From Chlorobiaceae bacterium (lineage in GTDB: Bacteria > Bacteroidota > Chlorobiia > Chlorobiales > Chlorobiaceae), in assembly GCA_013334565.1 (NCBI GenBank), contig JAAXXI010000016.1, positions 1 through 39,504 of the forward strand: a stretch of 39,504 nucleotides of DNA. The letters are read 5' to 3'. Numbering within the stretch: the first letter of the stretch is position 1; each line of letters starts with the position of its first letter. The notes beneath the pieces are model-generated. The model was not told the origin of the DNA. It was given only the letters and a program-made list of their open reading frames with translations, and did no database searches. Of this stretch, positions 26,449 through 36,005 are shown piece after piece. The translations under genes and the position numbers were made by a program.

Positions 26449-28307
26449 TGATAGCTTTTACCGATATTGTAGGAATGGATCTGGCCAAGCAGGCGCTCAT
26501 GCTGCTGGCCGTCGATCCCGAGCTTTGCGGTGTAGTGATCCCTTCGGCTGTAGGATCCGGCAAATCGACCCTGGCCAGGGCGTTTTCTGGTATCCTTCCT
26601 GAAAGCACACCGTTCGTGGAATTACCTCTCAACGTTACTGAAGACCGTCTTATCGGTGGCGTCGATCTAGAAGCAACCCTTACCGCCGGAGTCCGCGTGG
26701 TACAGCACGGCGTGCTCACAAAGGCGCACGAAGGTGTGCTCTATGTCGATTCGCTCAGCCTTCTAGACAGCTCCGCTGTTTCGCATATCATGGATGCCAT
26801 GTCGCGCGGCGAAGTGCTCGTCGAACGTGAAGGCCTCAGCGAAGTGCATCCCGCCAAGTTCATGCTTTTGGGCACGTACGATCCAAGCGATGGCGAAGTG
26901 CGCATGGGCTTGCTTGACAGGATAGGGATGATAGTGCCGTTTACCGCCCAGAACGATTTCAGGGCCCGCAAGAAGATCATCGATACGGTTTTGGGCAAAA
27001 GGGACTCGGAAGATACCGAAGACGAGCTGAAGATGCTTGGCGGGCTGATACAGGCTGCAAGGGAGCAGCTTCCTCATGTTTCGATCACCAGTGAACAGAT
27101 GCAGGCGCTGGTACAGACCGCTCTGAGCCTCGGTGTGGAAGGGAACCGTGCGGATATTTTCTGTATTCGTGCCGCTATTGCCAGTGCTGCACTTGCACAA
27201 CGCAGCGACGTCGAGGAAGAGGATATGAAACTTGCCATCAAGCTGGTGCTTATTCCGCGCGCTACCCGCATGCCGGAACGTGAAGCAGAAGCCGACGAAA
27301 TGCCTCCTCAGGAGGAACCTCCTCCCGACGAGGAACCGGAAGCCGAGGACGAAAACACGCAGGCCGATACTCCTGATGCCGAAGCGGAAGAGGAGCAGAA
27401 AGATACTCCCGACATGATCGAGGAACTCATGATGGATGCCATCGAAATGGAGCTTCCCGATAATATTCTCAACATTTCGCTCGCCTCGAAGAAGAAAGCG
27501 AAGTCGGGAAGCCGGGGAGAGGCGCTCAACAACCGGCGCGGCCGTTTTGTCAGGGCCCAGCCCGGCGAGATGCGCAGCGGGAAAGTCGCGCTCATTCCGA
27601 CACTGATTTCAGCAGCTCCCTGGCAGGAAAGCCGCAGGCAGGAAAGCCTGAAGAAGGGAATCAAGAAAAGAAACGCTCTGATCATTTCTAAAGACGACGT
27701 GAAGATCAAACGGTTCCGCGACAAGTCAGGTACCTTGTTCATCTTCATGGTCGATGCATCCGGTTCCATGGCCCTCAACCGTATGAGGCAGGCCAAGGGT
27801 GCTGTTGCGAGTCTTCTGCAGAATGCCTATGTGCACCGTGATCAGGTTGCCCTGATCTCGTTCCGCGGAAAGCAGGCTCAGGTTCTTCTGCCTCCGTCAC
27901 AGAGCGTCGACCGCGCCAAAAGGGAGCTTGACGTGCTTCCGACCGGCGGCGGAACGCCACTTGCATCGGCCCTCTATCTTGGCTGGGAGACAGCAAAGCA
28001 GGCTCGTACCAAGGGTATCACGCAGATCATGTTTGTTCTGATAACAGACGGTCGAGGAAACATCGGTCTTCAGGCGGCTTTCGATCCGAATGCGGAAAAA
28101 GCCCCGAAGGAGCAGCTCGAACAGGAAATTGAAGCGCTTTCACGTTCCATCCAGGCTGACGGTGTGGCCGCAATTGTCATTGATACGCAGATGAACTATC
28201 TGTCGAGAGGGGAGGCCCCGAAACTTGCCCAGAACCTCGGCGGACGTTATTTCTATCTTCCGAATGCAAAAGCGGACCAGATTGTCGATGCCGCCCTGAG
28301 TTTTTAG
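26448..28307 (+). CDS. bchD: Magnesium chelatase subunit D
   Basis: A 619-residue partner of BchI. The N-terminal AAA+ module (1 to about 270) is degenerate: the P-loop reads SAVGSGKS with Ser at the first glycine position, and Walker B reads VLYVDSLSLLD with Ser102 in place of the catalytic Glu. This agrees with D subunits being non-hydrolysing. A strongly acidic, proline-rich linker follows (about 283-325, EEPPPDEEPEAEDE). The C-terminal VWA domain (about 430-619) has the MIDAS motif D436-A-S-G-S, a conserved Thr in TGGGTPLAS, and the ITDGRGN segment. It starts within the bchI stop and forms the hexameric I-D complex that drives the chelatase. Confidence 0.95.
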   Translation: MIAFTDIVGMDLAKQALMLLAVDPELCGVVIPSAVGSGKSTLARAFSGILPESTPFVELPLNVTEDRLIGGVDLEATLTAGVRVVQHGVLTKAHEGVLYVDSLSLLDSSAVSHIMDAMSRGEVLVEREGLSEVHPAKFMLLGTYDPSDGEVRMGLLDRIGMIVPFTAQNDFRARKKIIDTVLGKRDSEDTEDELKMLGGLIQAAREQLPHVSITSEQMQALVQTALSLGVEGNRADIFCIRAAIASAALAQRSDVEEEDMKLAIKLVLIPRATRMPEREAEADEMPPQEEPPPDEEPEAEDENTQADTPDAEAEEEQKDTPDMIEELMMDAIEMELPDNILNISLASKKKAKSGSRGEALNNRRGRFVRAQPGEMRSGKVALIPTLISAAPWQESRRQESLKKGIKKRNALIISKDDVKIKRFRDKSGTLFIFMVDASGSMALNRMRQAKGAVASLLQNAYVHRDQVALISFRGKQAQVLLPPSQSVDRAKRELDVLPTGGGTPLASALYLGWETAKQARTKGITQIMFVLITDGRGNIGLQAAFDPNAEKAPKEQLEQEIEALSRSIQADGVAAIVIDTQMNYLSRGEAPKLAQNLGGRYFYLPNAKADQIVDAALSF

Positions 28308-28313
28308 TTTGTG

Positions 28314-28351
28314 AAACAGCCTTTCCGGTTATTTTTCCGGAAAGGCTGTTT
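28314..28351 (+). terminator. Strong hairpin between bchD and the large chelatase subunit (terminator or attenuator)
   Basis: A perfect 15-bp stem, AAACAGCCTTTCCGG (28314-28328) with CCGGAAAGGCTGTTT (28337-28351), closed by an 8-base loop, begins 7 bp after the bchD stop. No long U-tract follows (CGGAATTTT only), so full termination is uncertain. It may reduce read-through or protect the bchID transcript from 3' decay, and so set the I/D to H subunit ratio. Confidence 0.65.
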
Positions 28352-28439
28352 CGGAATTTTCAAGCGCTTTTATACATTAGAAGTACTGATAATGAAATTA
28401 GTTCAGGATTTCTTCTAATGCTCATCACAATACCACATC

Positions 28440-31400
28440 ATGTCTACTCGCCGTAAGATCGCTGCAATTGTAGGCCTTGAGCAGTACAACGCAGGTCTCT
28501 GGAAAAAAATCAAAACCCTCCTTGAAAATGACGCTCAGCTGACCCAGTGGAGCGATATTGACCTTGAGAAGCAGAATCCCGAAGCCGCAAAAGCCCTCCA
28601 GGAGGCTGACTGCGTATTCATGAGCATGATCCAGTTCAAGGAGCAGGTTGACTGGTTCAAGGAACAGATCGAACAAGGCAACGACAACAAGACCGTTTTT
28701 GTTTTCGAGTCCATGCCTGAGGCCATGGCCTTGACCAAAGTGGGCAACTATGTTGTCTCCGAAGGAAAGTCCGGCATGCCGGACATGGTCAAGAAAGTCG
28801 CAAAAATGCTGGTGAAAGGCCGTGACGAAGATGCGCTTTACGGTTATATGAAGCTGATGAAGATCATGCGCACCATTCTTCCGCTCGTTCCGAACAAGGC
28901 CAAGGATTTCAAGAACTGGCTCACGGTTTATTCCTACTGGATGCAGCCGACCGCGGATAATATCGCCAACATGTTCCGTCTTGTGCTCAGGGAATATTTT
29001 AATGAACCTGTCAAAGTCGGGCCTATTGTCGATGTTCCCAATATGGGCCTTTACCACCCTGATGCTCCGGCTTATTTCAAGGATGTTAAAAGCTATAAGA
29101 GCTGGGCCAAGAAACGCGGCATCAACCTCGACAAAGGCCAGAAGATCGCTATTCTTTTTTTCCGCAAGCACCTGATCCAGGAAAAAACCTATATCGACAA
29201 TACCATCAGGGTCCTTGAAAAGAACGGCATCAATATCTTCCCGGCTTTCGTGATGGGTGTCGAAGGGCATGTGCTTGTCAGGGACTGGCTGCTCAGGGAG
29301 AATCTCGACATGCTGGTCAACATGATGGGATTCGGTCTTGTCGGCGGTCCTGCAGGTTCCACAAAACCCGGAACGGCTTCTGAAGCTCGCGAGGAGATCA
29401 TGGCGAAGCTCGATGCTCCTTATATTATCGCGCAACCGCTTCTTACGCAGGAGTTTGAGTCCTGGCAGGAAGTCGGCGTATCCCCGATGCAGATCACCTT
29501 TACCTATTCGATTCCCGAGATGGACGGTGCGACCTCTCCGATCATTCTCGGTGCACTTAAGGACGGGAAAGTGGAAACGGTGCATGAACGCCTCGAAAGG
29601 CTTGCCACCGTCATCAAGCAGTTCATGCGCCTGCGTGCGACACCGAACCGCGATAAGAAACTCGCTTTTGTCGTGTATGATTATCCACCGGGCCTTGGCA
29701 AAAAGGCAAGCGCAGCGCTGCTCGATGTTCCGAAAACCCTTTTTGCTGTCCTGCAGCGCCTGAAGAAGGAAGGCTACAATGTCGGTCAGCTCCCCGAATC
29801 GGCTGATGCGCTTTTTGCCGCCCTCGACCGGGCGACAGACCATCAGGTGCAGCTGAACAAGCGGGAAGCTCCGACGGTCAATTACGAAAAATTCAAGGAA
29901 CTCACCACCGTGCGAGAGCGCGAACGCATCGAAGAGCGGTGGCAGAAATTCCCCGGAGAGATCGTTCCGATGGGTGATGAAGATGTCTTTATCGGCGGTG
30001 TGAAATTCGGAAACATGTTTATCGGTGTGCAGCCGCGTATGGGCGTCCAGGGTGATCCGATGCGTCTGCTTTTCGACAAGTCCAACACTCCCCATCATCA
30101 GTATATCTCGTTCTATCGCTGGATCAGCCGCGAATATAATGCTCATGCCCTCATCCATGTCGGCATGCACGGTTCCGTGGAATGGATGCCCGGTCTTCCT
30201 ACAGGTCTTACCGGCGATTGCTGGCCGGATGCGCTGCTCGGTGATACTCCGCATTTCTATATCTACCCGGTGAACAATCCGAGCGAATCGTCGATAGCGA
30301 AACGCCGCGGTCTTGCCACCATGGTTTCGCATGTCGTTCCGCCTCTCTCACGCGCAGGCCTCTACAAGGAACTGCCTGCACTGAAAGACCTGCTTGTCGA
30401 TTTCCGTGAGAGGTTCCTTTCCGTTTCTCAGGAGCTTCAGTCCGAGAGTTCAGGTGTCGAGGAAGCCATCATGGACAAGGCGGAGCTGCTCAACCTCACC
30501 GATGACTGTCCGAAACGCGAAGGCGAGCCGTTCGGTGACTATGTCAGCCGTCTCTACAGCTATGTCGCCGAGCTCGAGAACAGGCTTATTTCCAATTCAC
30601 TTCATGTTTTCGGCGAAGCAAGCCCGATCGACTCCCAGGTTATTACAGTCACAGAAACCCTGAAAAACAGGGGAGAAGATGGCAAGACGCTGCCCGGTGT
30701 TCTTATGGCCTGCTCAGGCAGGAACGGACATTACCGGAGCTATGAGGAGCTTCTTGGATCGTCGAGGAAAGGAGACGAGGAAGCGATCCGTTTCAAGGAA
30801 TGGGTCGAGCGTGCCTGCAGGGATTTTGTCGAACAGGTCTTCTTCGACCGCAAGAATGCGGCAGGCGTATTCGCCTCGATAACCGGCGGGACCCAGATCC
30901 CTCCCGACGCGATGCCGCTTGTCGACAAGCTTACCCAGGAAGGCGCTCAGCTGCTCTACGCGTTGCGCGACAACAACAACGAGATGAATGCACTGGTGAA
31001 AGTGCTCGATGGCAGGTACATTCCTTCAGGTCCCGGCGGCGACCTGGTGCGTGATGGTGTGCATGTGCTTCCGTCAGGACGCAACATTCATTCCATCGAC
31101 CCATGGAGGATCCCCTCAGAACTTGCTTTCAAGCGGGGAACCCTCATTGCGGACAGTATCATCAAGAAGCACCTCGATGAAAACAACGGCCAGTATCCTG
31201 AAACCATCGCGCAGGTGTTGTGGGGGCTCGATACGATCAAGACGAAGGGTGAAGCGGTTGCCGTAGCCATAAGGCTTGCAGGCGGCGAACCGGCATATGA
31301 CGGTTCAGGCAAGATCAGCCACTACAGGCTCGTACCGCTCGAACAGCTCAAGCGTCCGCGTATCGATGTGCTCATGCAGCTCAGCCCGATTTTCCGCGAT

Positions 31401-32267
31401 GCTTTCGGTGTGCTCATGGACCAGCTCGACCGTCTCGTGAAAGAGGCTGCTAAAGCAAACGAACCCGAGGAGATGAACTATATCAAAAAGCATGTGAATG
31501 AAGCGCTTGCCACCGGGGTATCATTCGATAGTGCGACTTCCCGTCAGTTCACGCAGCCGCCGGGAGCTTACGGCACCTATGTCGACGACATGATCGAGGA
31601 TTCTGCCTGGGAGAACGAGGGTGACCTCGACGACCTCTTCATCCGACGCAACAGCAACGCCTACGGCGGTAACAGAAAAGGTGAGAAGGAGACCGAAATC
31701 CTCAAGAGCCTTCTCGGGTCGGTCGACCGTGTCGTGCATCAGGTTGACTCAACCGAATTCGGTATCTCGGACATCGACCACTACTTCTCGTCATCAGGAT
31801 CCCTGCAGCTTGCCGCCCGCCGCCGGAACACAAGGGCGAGCGACGTCAAGCTCAATTACGTTGAATCGTTCACATCGGACATCAAGGTTGACGACGCGGA
31901 CAAATCACTTCGTGTCGAGTATCGCGCGAAACTGCTTAACCCGAAATGGTTCGAGGGTATGCTGAAGCATGGTCATAGCGGCGCCGCGGAAATCAGCAAC
32001 CGTGTTACCTACATGCTTGGATGGGATGCGGTGACCAAGAGTGTCGATGACTGGGTTTACAAGAAAACGGCGGAGACCTACGCTCTCGATCCGGAAATGA
32101 GGGAGAGGCTTGCAAAGGTGAACCCTCAGGCAATCAAGAATATCGTGGGACGAATGCTCGAGGCGCATGGCCGCGGTATGTGGAAAGCCGACCAGGATAC
32201 CATCGCCGAACTCCAGGAAATCTATGCCGATCTCGAAGACCGTCTCGAAGGTCTGACGGATGAGTGA
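28440..32267 (+). CDS. bchT: Magnesium chelatase large subunit, BchH family (probably the BchT paralogue)
   Basis: A 1275-residue porphyrin-binding catalytic subunit of magnesium chelatase. The N-terminal domain (about 1-160, AAIVGLEQYNAGLWKKI) is the DUF3479 part, followed by a CobN-type domain through the rest. Hallmarks include AILFFRKHLIQEKTYIDN, LVNMMGFGLVGGPAG, HVGMHGSVEWMPGLPTGLTGDCWPD, PSESSIAKRRG, RNIHSIDPWRIPSELAFKRG, and EAHGRGMWKADQD near the end. Green sulfur bacteria carry three paralogues (BchH, BchS, BchT). From memory, the one beside bchI-bchD in Chlorobaculum tepidum is BchT; that symbol is inferred by gene order, not proven by alignment. No clear ribosome-binding site is seen. 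Confidence 0.9.
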   Translation: MSTRRKIAAIVGLEQYNAGLWKKIKTLLENDAQLTQWSDIDLEKQNPEAAKALQEADCVFMSMIQFKEQVDWFKEQIEQGNDNKTVFVFESMPEAMALTKVGNYVVSEGKSGMPDMVKKVAKMLVKGRDEDALYGYMKLMKIMRTILPLVPNKAKDFKNWLTVYSYWMQPTADNIANMFRLVLREYFNEPVKVGPIVDVPNMGLYHPDAPAYFKDVKSYKSWAKKRGINLDKGQKIAILFFRKHLIQEKTYIDNTIRVLEKNGINIFPAFVMGVEGHVLVRDWLLRENLDMLVNMMGFGLVGGPAGSTKPGTASEAREEIMAKLDAPYIIAQPLLTQEFESWQEVGVSPMQITFTYSIPEMDGATSPIILGALKDGKVETVHERLERLATVIKQFMRLRATPNRDKKLAFVVYDYPPGLGKKASAALLDVPKTLFAVLQRLKKEGYNVGQLPESADALFAALDRATDHQVQLNKREAPTVNYEKFKELTTVRERERIEERWQKFPGEIVPMGDEDVFIGGVKFGNMFIGVQPRMGVQGDPMRLLFDKSNTPHHQYISFYRWISREYNAHALIHVGMHGSVEWMPGLPTGLTGDCWPDALLGDTPHFYIYPVNNPSESSIAKRRGLATMVSHVVPPLSRAGLYKELPALKDLLVDFRERFLSVSQELQSESSGVEEAIMDKAELLNLTDDCPKREGEPFGDYVSRLYSYVAELENRLISNSLHVFGEASPIDSQVITVTETLKNRGEDGKTLPGVLMACSGRNGHYRSYEELLGSSRKGDEEAIRFKEWVERACRDFVEQVFFDRKNAAGVFASITGGTQIPPDAMPLVDKLTQEGAQLLYALRDNNNEMNALVKVLDGRYIPSGPGGDLVRDGVHVLPSGRNIHSIDPWRIPSELAFKRGTLIADSIIKKHLDENNGQYPETIAQVLWGLDTIKTKGEAVAVAIRLAGGEPAYDGSGKISHYRLVPLEQLKRPRIDVLMQLSPIFRDAFGVLMDQLDRLVKEAAKANEPEEMNYIKKHVNEALATGVSFDSATSRQFTQPPGAYGTYVDDMIEDSAWENEGDLDDLFIRRNSNAYGGNRKGEKETEILKSLLGSVDRVVHQVDSTEFGISDIDHYFSSSGSLQLAARRRNTRASDVKLNYVESFTSDIKVDDADKSLRVEYRAKLLNPKWFEGMLKHGHSGAAEISNRVTYMLGWDAVTKSVDDWVYKKTAETYALDPEMRERLAKVNPQAIKNIVGRMLEAHGRGMWKADQDTIAELQEIYADLEDRLEGLTDE

Positions 32268-32280
32268 GGAGTGGGAAATG

Positions 32281-32490
32281 GGAAGCCCCGTAGGGGTGGT
32301 ATATGGGTAGCACGGGGTGAAACCCCGTGTATACATGGCCGATAACTATAAATTTTCCCTTCAGTCCCGATATGTCGGGAGCGGTATATCGGGATACCGC
32401 TCCCACGAAGCTAAACCCAGATAATTTGATTTTCCATACAGGAGTTGCCACCCCTGTATACCAATGTTCAGCTCCTGACGGAGCTGAACA
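32281..32490. repeat. Array of perfect hairpins 3' of the chelatase large subunit
   Basis: At least five palindromes in about 210 bp: CACGGGGT/ACCCCGTG (32311-32329), TCCCGA/TCGGGA (32365-32380), an 11-bp stem GGGAGCGGTAT/ATACCGCTCCC (32377-32404), ATACAGG/CCTGTAT (32436-32459), and an 11-bp stem TGTTCAGCTCC/GGAGCTGAACA (32465-32490). The second and third overlap and would be mutually exclusive. The left part also contains CCCCGTAGGGG. It resembles the intergenic palindromic repeats common in Chlorobi and Bacteroidetes, but I cannot assign a named family. It may also end transcription from both sides, since guaB converges here. Confidence 0.6.
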
Positions 32491-32548
32491 CAGAACACGA
32501 GCATCTAACCCCCCAGACCCCACTTTCCAGCTCCCAGTACCCGGATCC

Positions 32549-34060
<1,512 letters not shown>

Positions 34061-34240
34061 TTACGGCAATTTACTTTTGCCAATTTACAAAAAGTGAACA
34101 TAGTATAACAATGTTCATCAGCTGAAATACAAGGCCGGGGAAATGAAAATAAAGCCTGTAAAAAAATTTTTCATCGTTTACCGGCACATAATGCGTTTTG
34201 AAAATGAAAAATAGAATGTAAATTACAGGCCTTTTAACAC

Positions 34241-34331
34241 GGAGAGGTCGCATAGTTGGTCTAGTGCGCTCGCCTGGAAAGCGGGTAGGGTGTAACAGCC
34301 CTCGAGGGTTCGAATCCCTCCCTCTCCGCCA
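34241..34331 (+). tRNA. tRNA-Ser (GGA)
   Basis: Acceptor arms GGAGAGG (34241-34247) and CCTCTCC (34321-34327) pair fully. The D-arm contains AGTTGGTCTAG, the anticodon loop is CTGGAAA with anticodon GGA, a long type II variable arm follows (serine-type), and the T-arm is GGGTTCGAATCCC. The discriminator is G at 34328 and CCA is encoded at 34329-34331. It decodes UCC/UCU. Confidence 0.93.
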
Positions 34332-34511
34332 GGGAAATCAGTTCTGGGGACTGAGTTCTGAGGACTGAGTGGAAGACCGGGATGATAGCTGAGAGAAGGG
34401 GAAAGTGGTACGGTCTCTATTTTCCATTGAAAAAAGTTGCTGAATCGAGAGATAATTTTTCTGGCATTTTTCCGTCGATTCACTATCTTTGGTACCTGTT
34501 CTTTACATACT

Positions 34512-34594
34512 GGAGGATTAGCCTAATTGGTAAGGCAGCAGTCTTGAAAACTGCCGGGTTCACGCCCATGGGGGTTCGAGTCCCTCATCCTCCG
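34512..34594 (+). tRNA. tRNA-Ser (UGA)
   Basis: Acceptor arms GGAGGAT and ATCCTCC pair. The D-arm is GCCTAATTGGTAAGGC, the anticodon stem GCAGT/ACTGC encloses loop CTTGAAA with anticodon TGA, and the T-arm GGGGTTCGAGTCCC is intact. The extra arm is longer than the type I form but short for serine. CCA is not encoded. The anticodon is UGA (decoding UCA), not the selenocysteine anticodon UCA. Confidence 0.85.
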
Positions 34595-34608
34595 CACGAA
34601 AAAATCCA

Positions 34609-34698
34609 GGAGAGGTGGCCGAGCGGCTGAAGGCAACGGTTTGCTAAACCGTCATAGTTCGTATAGAGCTATCGAGGGTTCGAATCCCTCCCTCTCCG
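34609..34698 (+). tRNA. tRNA-Ser (GCU)
   Basis: Acceptor arms GGAGAGG (34609-34615) and CCTCTCC (34691-34697) pair. The D-arm GGCCGAGCGGCTGAAGGC is serine/leucine-like, the anticodon stem ACGGT/ACCGT encloses loop TTGCTAA with anticodon GCT, a long variable arm follows (CATAGTTCGTATAGAGCTATCG), and the T-arm is GGGTTCGAATCCC. CCA is not encoded. It decodes AGC/AGU. Its 3' end is duplicated downstream. Confidence 0.93.
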
Positions 34699-34702
34699 CA
34701 AC

Positions 34703-34728
34703 AAAGCCCTGTGCAAGCGGGGCTTTTT
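34703..34728 (+). terminator. Terminator of the tRNA-Ser cluster
   Basis: AAAGCCC (34703-34709) pairs with GGGCTTT (34720-34726), followed by TT. It lies directly after tRNA-Ser(GCU). It is an intrinsic terminator for the tRNA transcript. Confidence 0.7.
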
Positions 34729-34874
34729 GCATTTCAGGGAGGGGTTCGAACCCGGGGAAGAGGTGTTCGACTAAATGGCCGAAGGGCATTTGGACGGTGA
34801 GCGAAGCGAAGCCGCCCCCGATTCATTGGGGGTGAGGACCGGAAGGGACGAATCAATCCCTCCCTCTCCGCAAC

Positions 34875-34900
34875 AAAGCCCTGTGCAAGCGGGGCTTTTT
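34875..34900 (+). terminator. Duplicate copy of the tRNA terminator
   Basis: The same AAAGCCC/GGGCTTT hairpin with T-run as at 34703-34728, carried in the second unit of the 172-bp tandem duplication. It may act as a back-up terminator. Confidence 0.6.
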
Positions 34901-35092
34901 GCATTTCAGGGAGGGGTTCGAACCCAGGAAGAGGTGTTCGACTAAATGGCCGAAGGGCATTTGGACGGTGAGCGAAGCGAAGCCGCCCCCGATTCATTGG
35001 GGGTGATTACCGGAAGGACCGAATCATCCCCGTACTATATTTAACTTATTTGATAGTAACAGTCGGTTTTCAGCGGAAAACAAATTATCACC

Positions 35093-35989
35093 ATGTCAGA
35101 GAACACAACAGATCGTTTTTTCAGATATCTGAATTGGCTTTTCAATCCATTCCATGGGCTGAAGACAACGGAAGTCTATGATTTGATTGGCACCTCTTCA
35201 CTTACCGAGAATGCGTTATATCTGAATCTTGGCTATTGGCGTGATGTGGATACGATTGATGAAGCCAGTGAAGAGCTTCCTCTTCTGGTGGCGAAAAGAG
35301 GCGGCATGGGTCCAGGCGATACCGTATTGGATTGCGGTTATGGTTATGGCGACCAGGACATCCTCTGGGCAAGGAACATGAAACCCGAAAAAATAATCGG
35401 GCTGAATATTACGAATTCTCAGGTCAAGCGGGCCCGGATGAATGTTGCCGATGCGGGACTCGGGAAATCAATAGATTTAAGAGAAGGTTCGGCAACAGAG
35501 ATGCCGATCGAAAATGAATCCGTTGATCTGGTTGTTTCCGTGGAAAGTGCTTTTCACTACAGAACACGTGAGGATTTTTTCAAAGAAGCGTTCCGCGTTT
35601 TGCGTCCGGGTGGAAGGCTTGTGACAGCGGACATTTTACCAATGAAAAAATCCGATAACCTCTTCAGGCGAATGGAGCAATGGATTTCATGGAACCTTGT
35701 CGCAGGAAAATTCAATATTCCGCATGAAAACTACTATTTAATCCCATCCTATACCAACAAACTCTCCAAAGCCGGATTTGTCAATATTGATATCAAATCA
35801 ATACGTGACGATGTCTATTTGCCTCTTCATGAGTATCTGTCAAGAACCCGGACATTTGTCGGCAAGCTGCATCCACTTGCAAAAATTCTTGCACAATTGA
35901 CATTGAACCGTTCTGCAGAGAGCGTCTATGCCGGCCTGGACTATATCCTTTCTTATTCTGAAAAGCCTGATGCTTATCGATCCATGTAA
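35093..35989 (+). CDS. Class I SAM-dependent methyltransferase
   Basis: A 298-residue cytosolic methyltransferase. Motif I is VLDCGYGYG (residues 78-86), preceded by the typical MGPGDT. Motif II is IIGLNITNSQVKRAR, motif III is GSATEMPIENESVDLVVSVESAFHYR, and the post-motif is AFRVLRPGGRLVTADILP. The overall layout resembles the sterol/tocopherol and RebM-like small-molecule O- or C-methyltransferases, with an N-terminal extension before the SAM domain. The substrate is unknown. A nitroreductase gene follows after 16 bp with its own ribosome-binding site, so an operon is likely. It lies directly after the tRNA-Ser duplication. Confidence 0.85.
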   Translation: MSENTTDRFFRYLNWLFNPFHGLKTTEVYDLIGTSSLTENALYLNLGYWRDVDTIDEASEELPLLVAKRGGMGPGDTVLDCGYGYGDQDILWARNMKPEKIIGLNITNSQVKRARMNVADAGLGKSIDLREGSATEMPIENESVDLVVSVESAFHYRTREDFFKEAFRVLRPGGRLVTADILPMKKSDNLFRRMEQWISWNLVAGKFNIPHENYYLIPSYTNKLSKAGFVNIDIKSIRDDVYLPLHEYLSRTRTFVGKLHPLAKILAQLTLNRSAESVYAGLDYILSYSEKPDAYRSM

Positions 35990-36005
35990 AGAAAAGGAGA
36001 ATCCG

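Larger units (their letters stand above)
34684..35031. repeat. Two-copy 172-bp tandem duplication carrying the tRNA-Ser 3' end
   Basis: Unit 1 (34684-34855) and unit 2 (34856 to about 35031) repeat almost exactly: the first 70 bp are identical, then one substitution and a 1-base indel occur, with more divergence at the far end. Each unit starts with ATCCCTCCCTCTCCGCAAC, which in unit 1 is the T-arm end and acceptor strand of tRNA-Ser(GCU). Each also holds a terminator, the palindrome GGGTTCGAACCC and a CCCCC/GGGGG hairpin. It could reflect slippage or unequal recombination, or be an att-like scar from element integration at the tRNA. Confidence 0.75.

Noticed and set aside
28425..30332. A 635-codon open frame on the minus strand opposite the chelatase large subunit
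   Set aside because: It is the mirror of a strongly biased real gene with unmistakable BchH motifs; the antisense product has no family likeness.
34340..34367. Two copies of a 14-bp repeat, AGTTCTGGGGACTG and AGTTCTGAGGACTG
   Set aside because: A short local slippage repeat between tRNA genes with no sign of function; not a CRISPR array, and no CRISPR was seen anywhere in the window.
34512..34594. Selenocysteine tRNA
   Set aside because: The anticodon reads UGA, decoding UCA serine; a selenocysteine tRNA would carry UCA and an 8-bp acceptor stem.
34734..34997. An 87-codon minus-strand frame with two identical halves
   Set aside because: It is only the translation of the 172-bp tandem duplication next to the tRNA.
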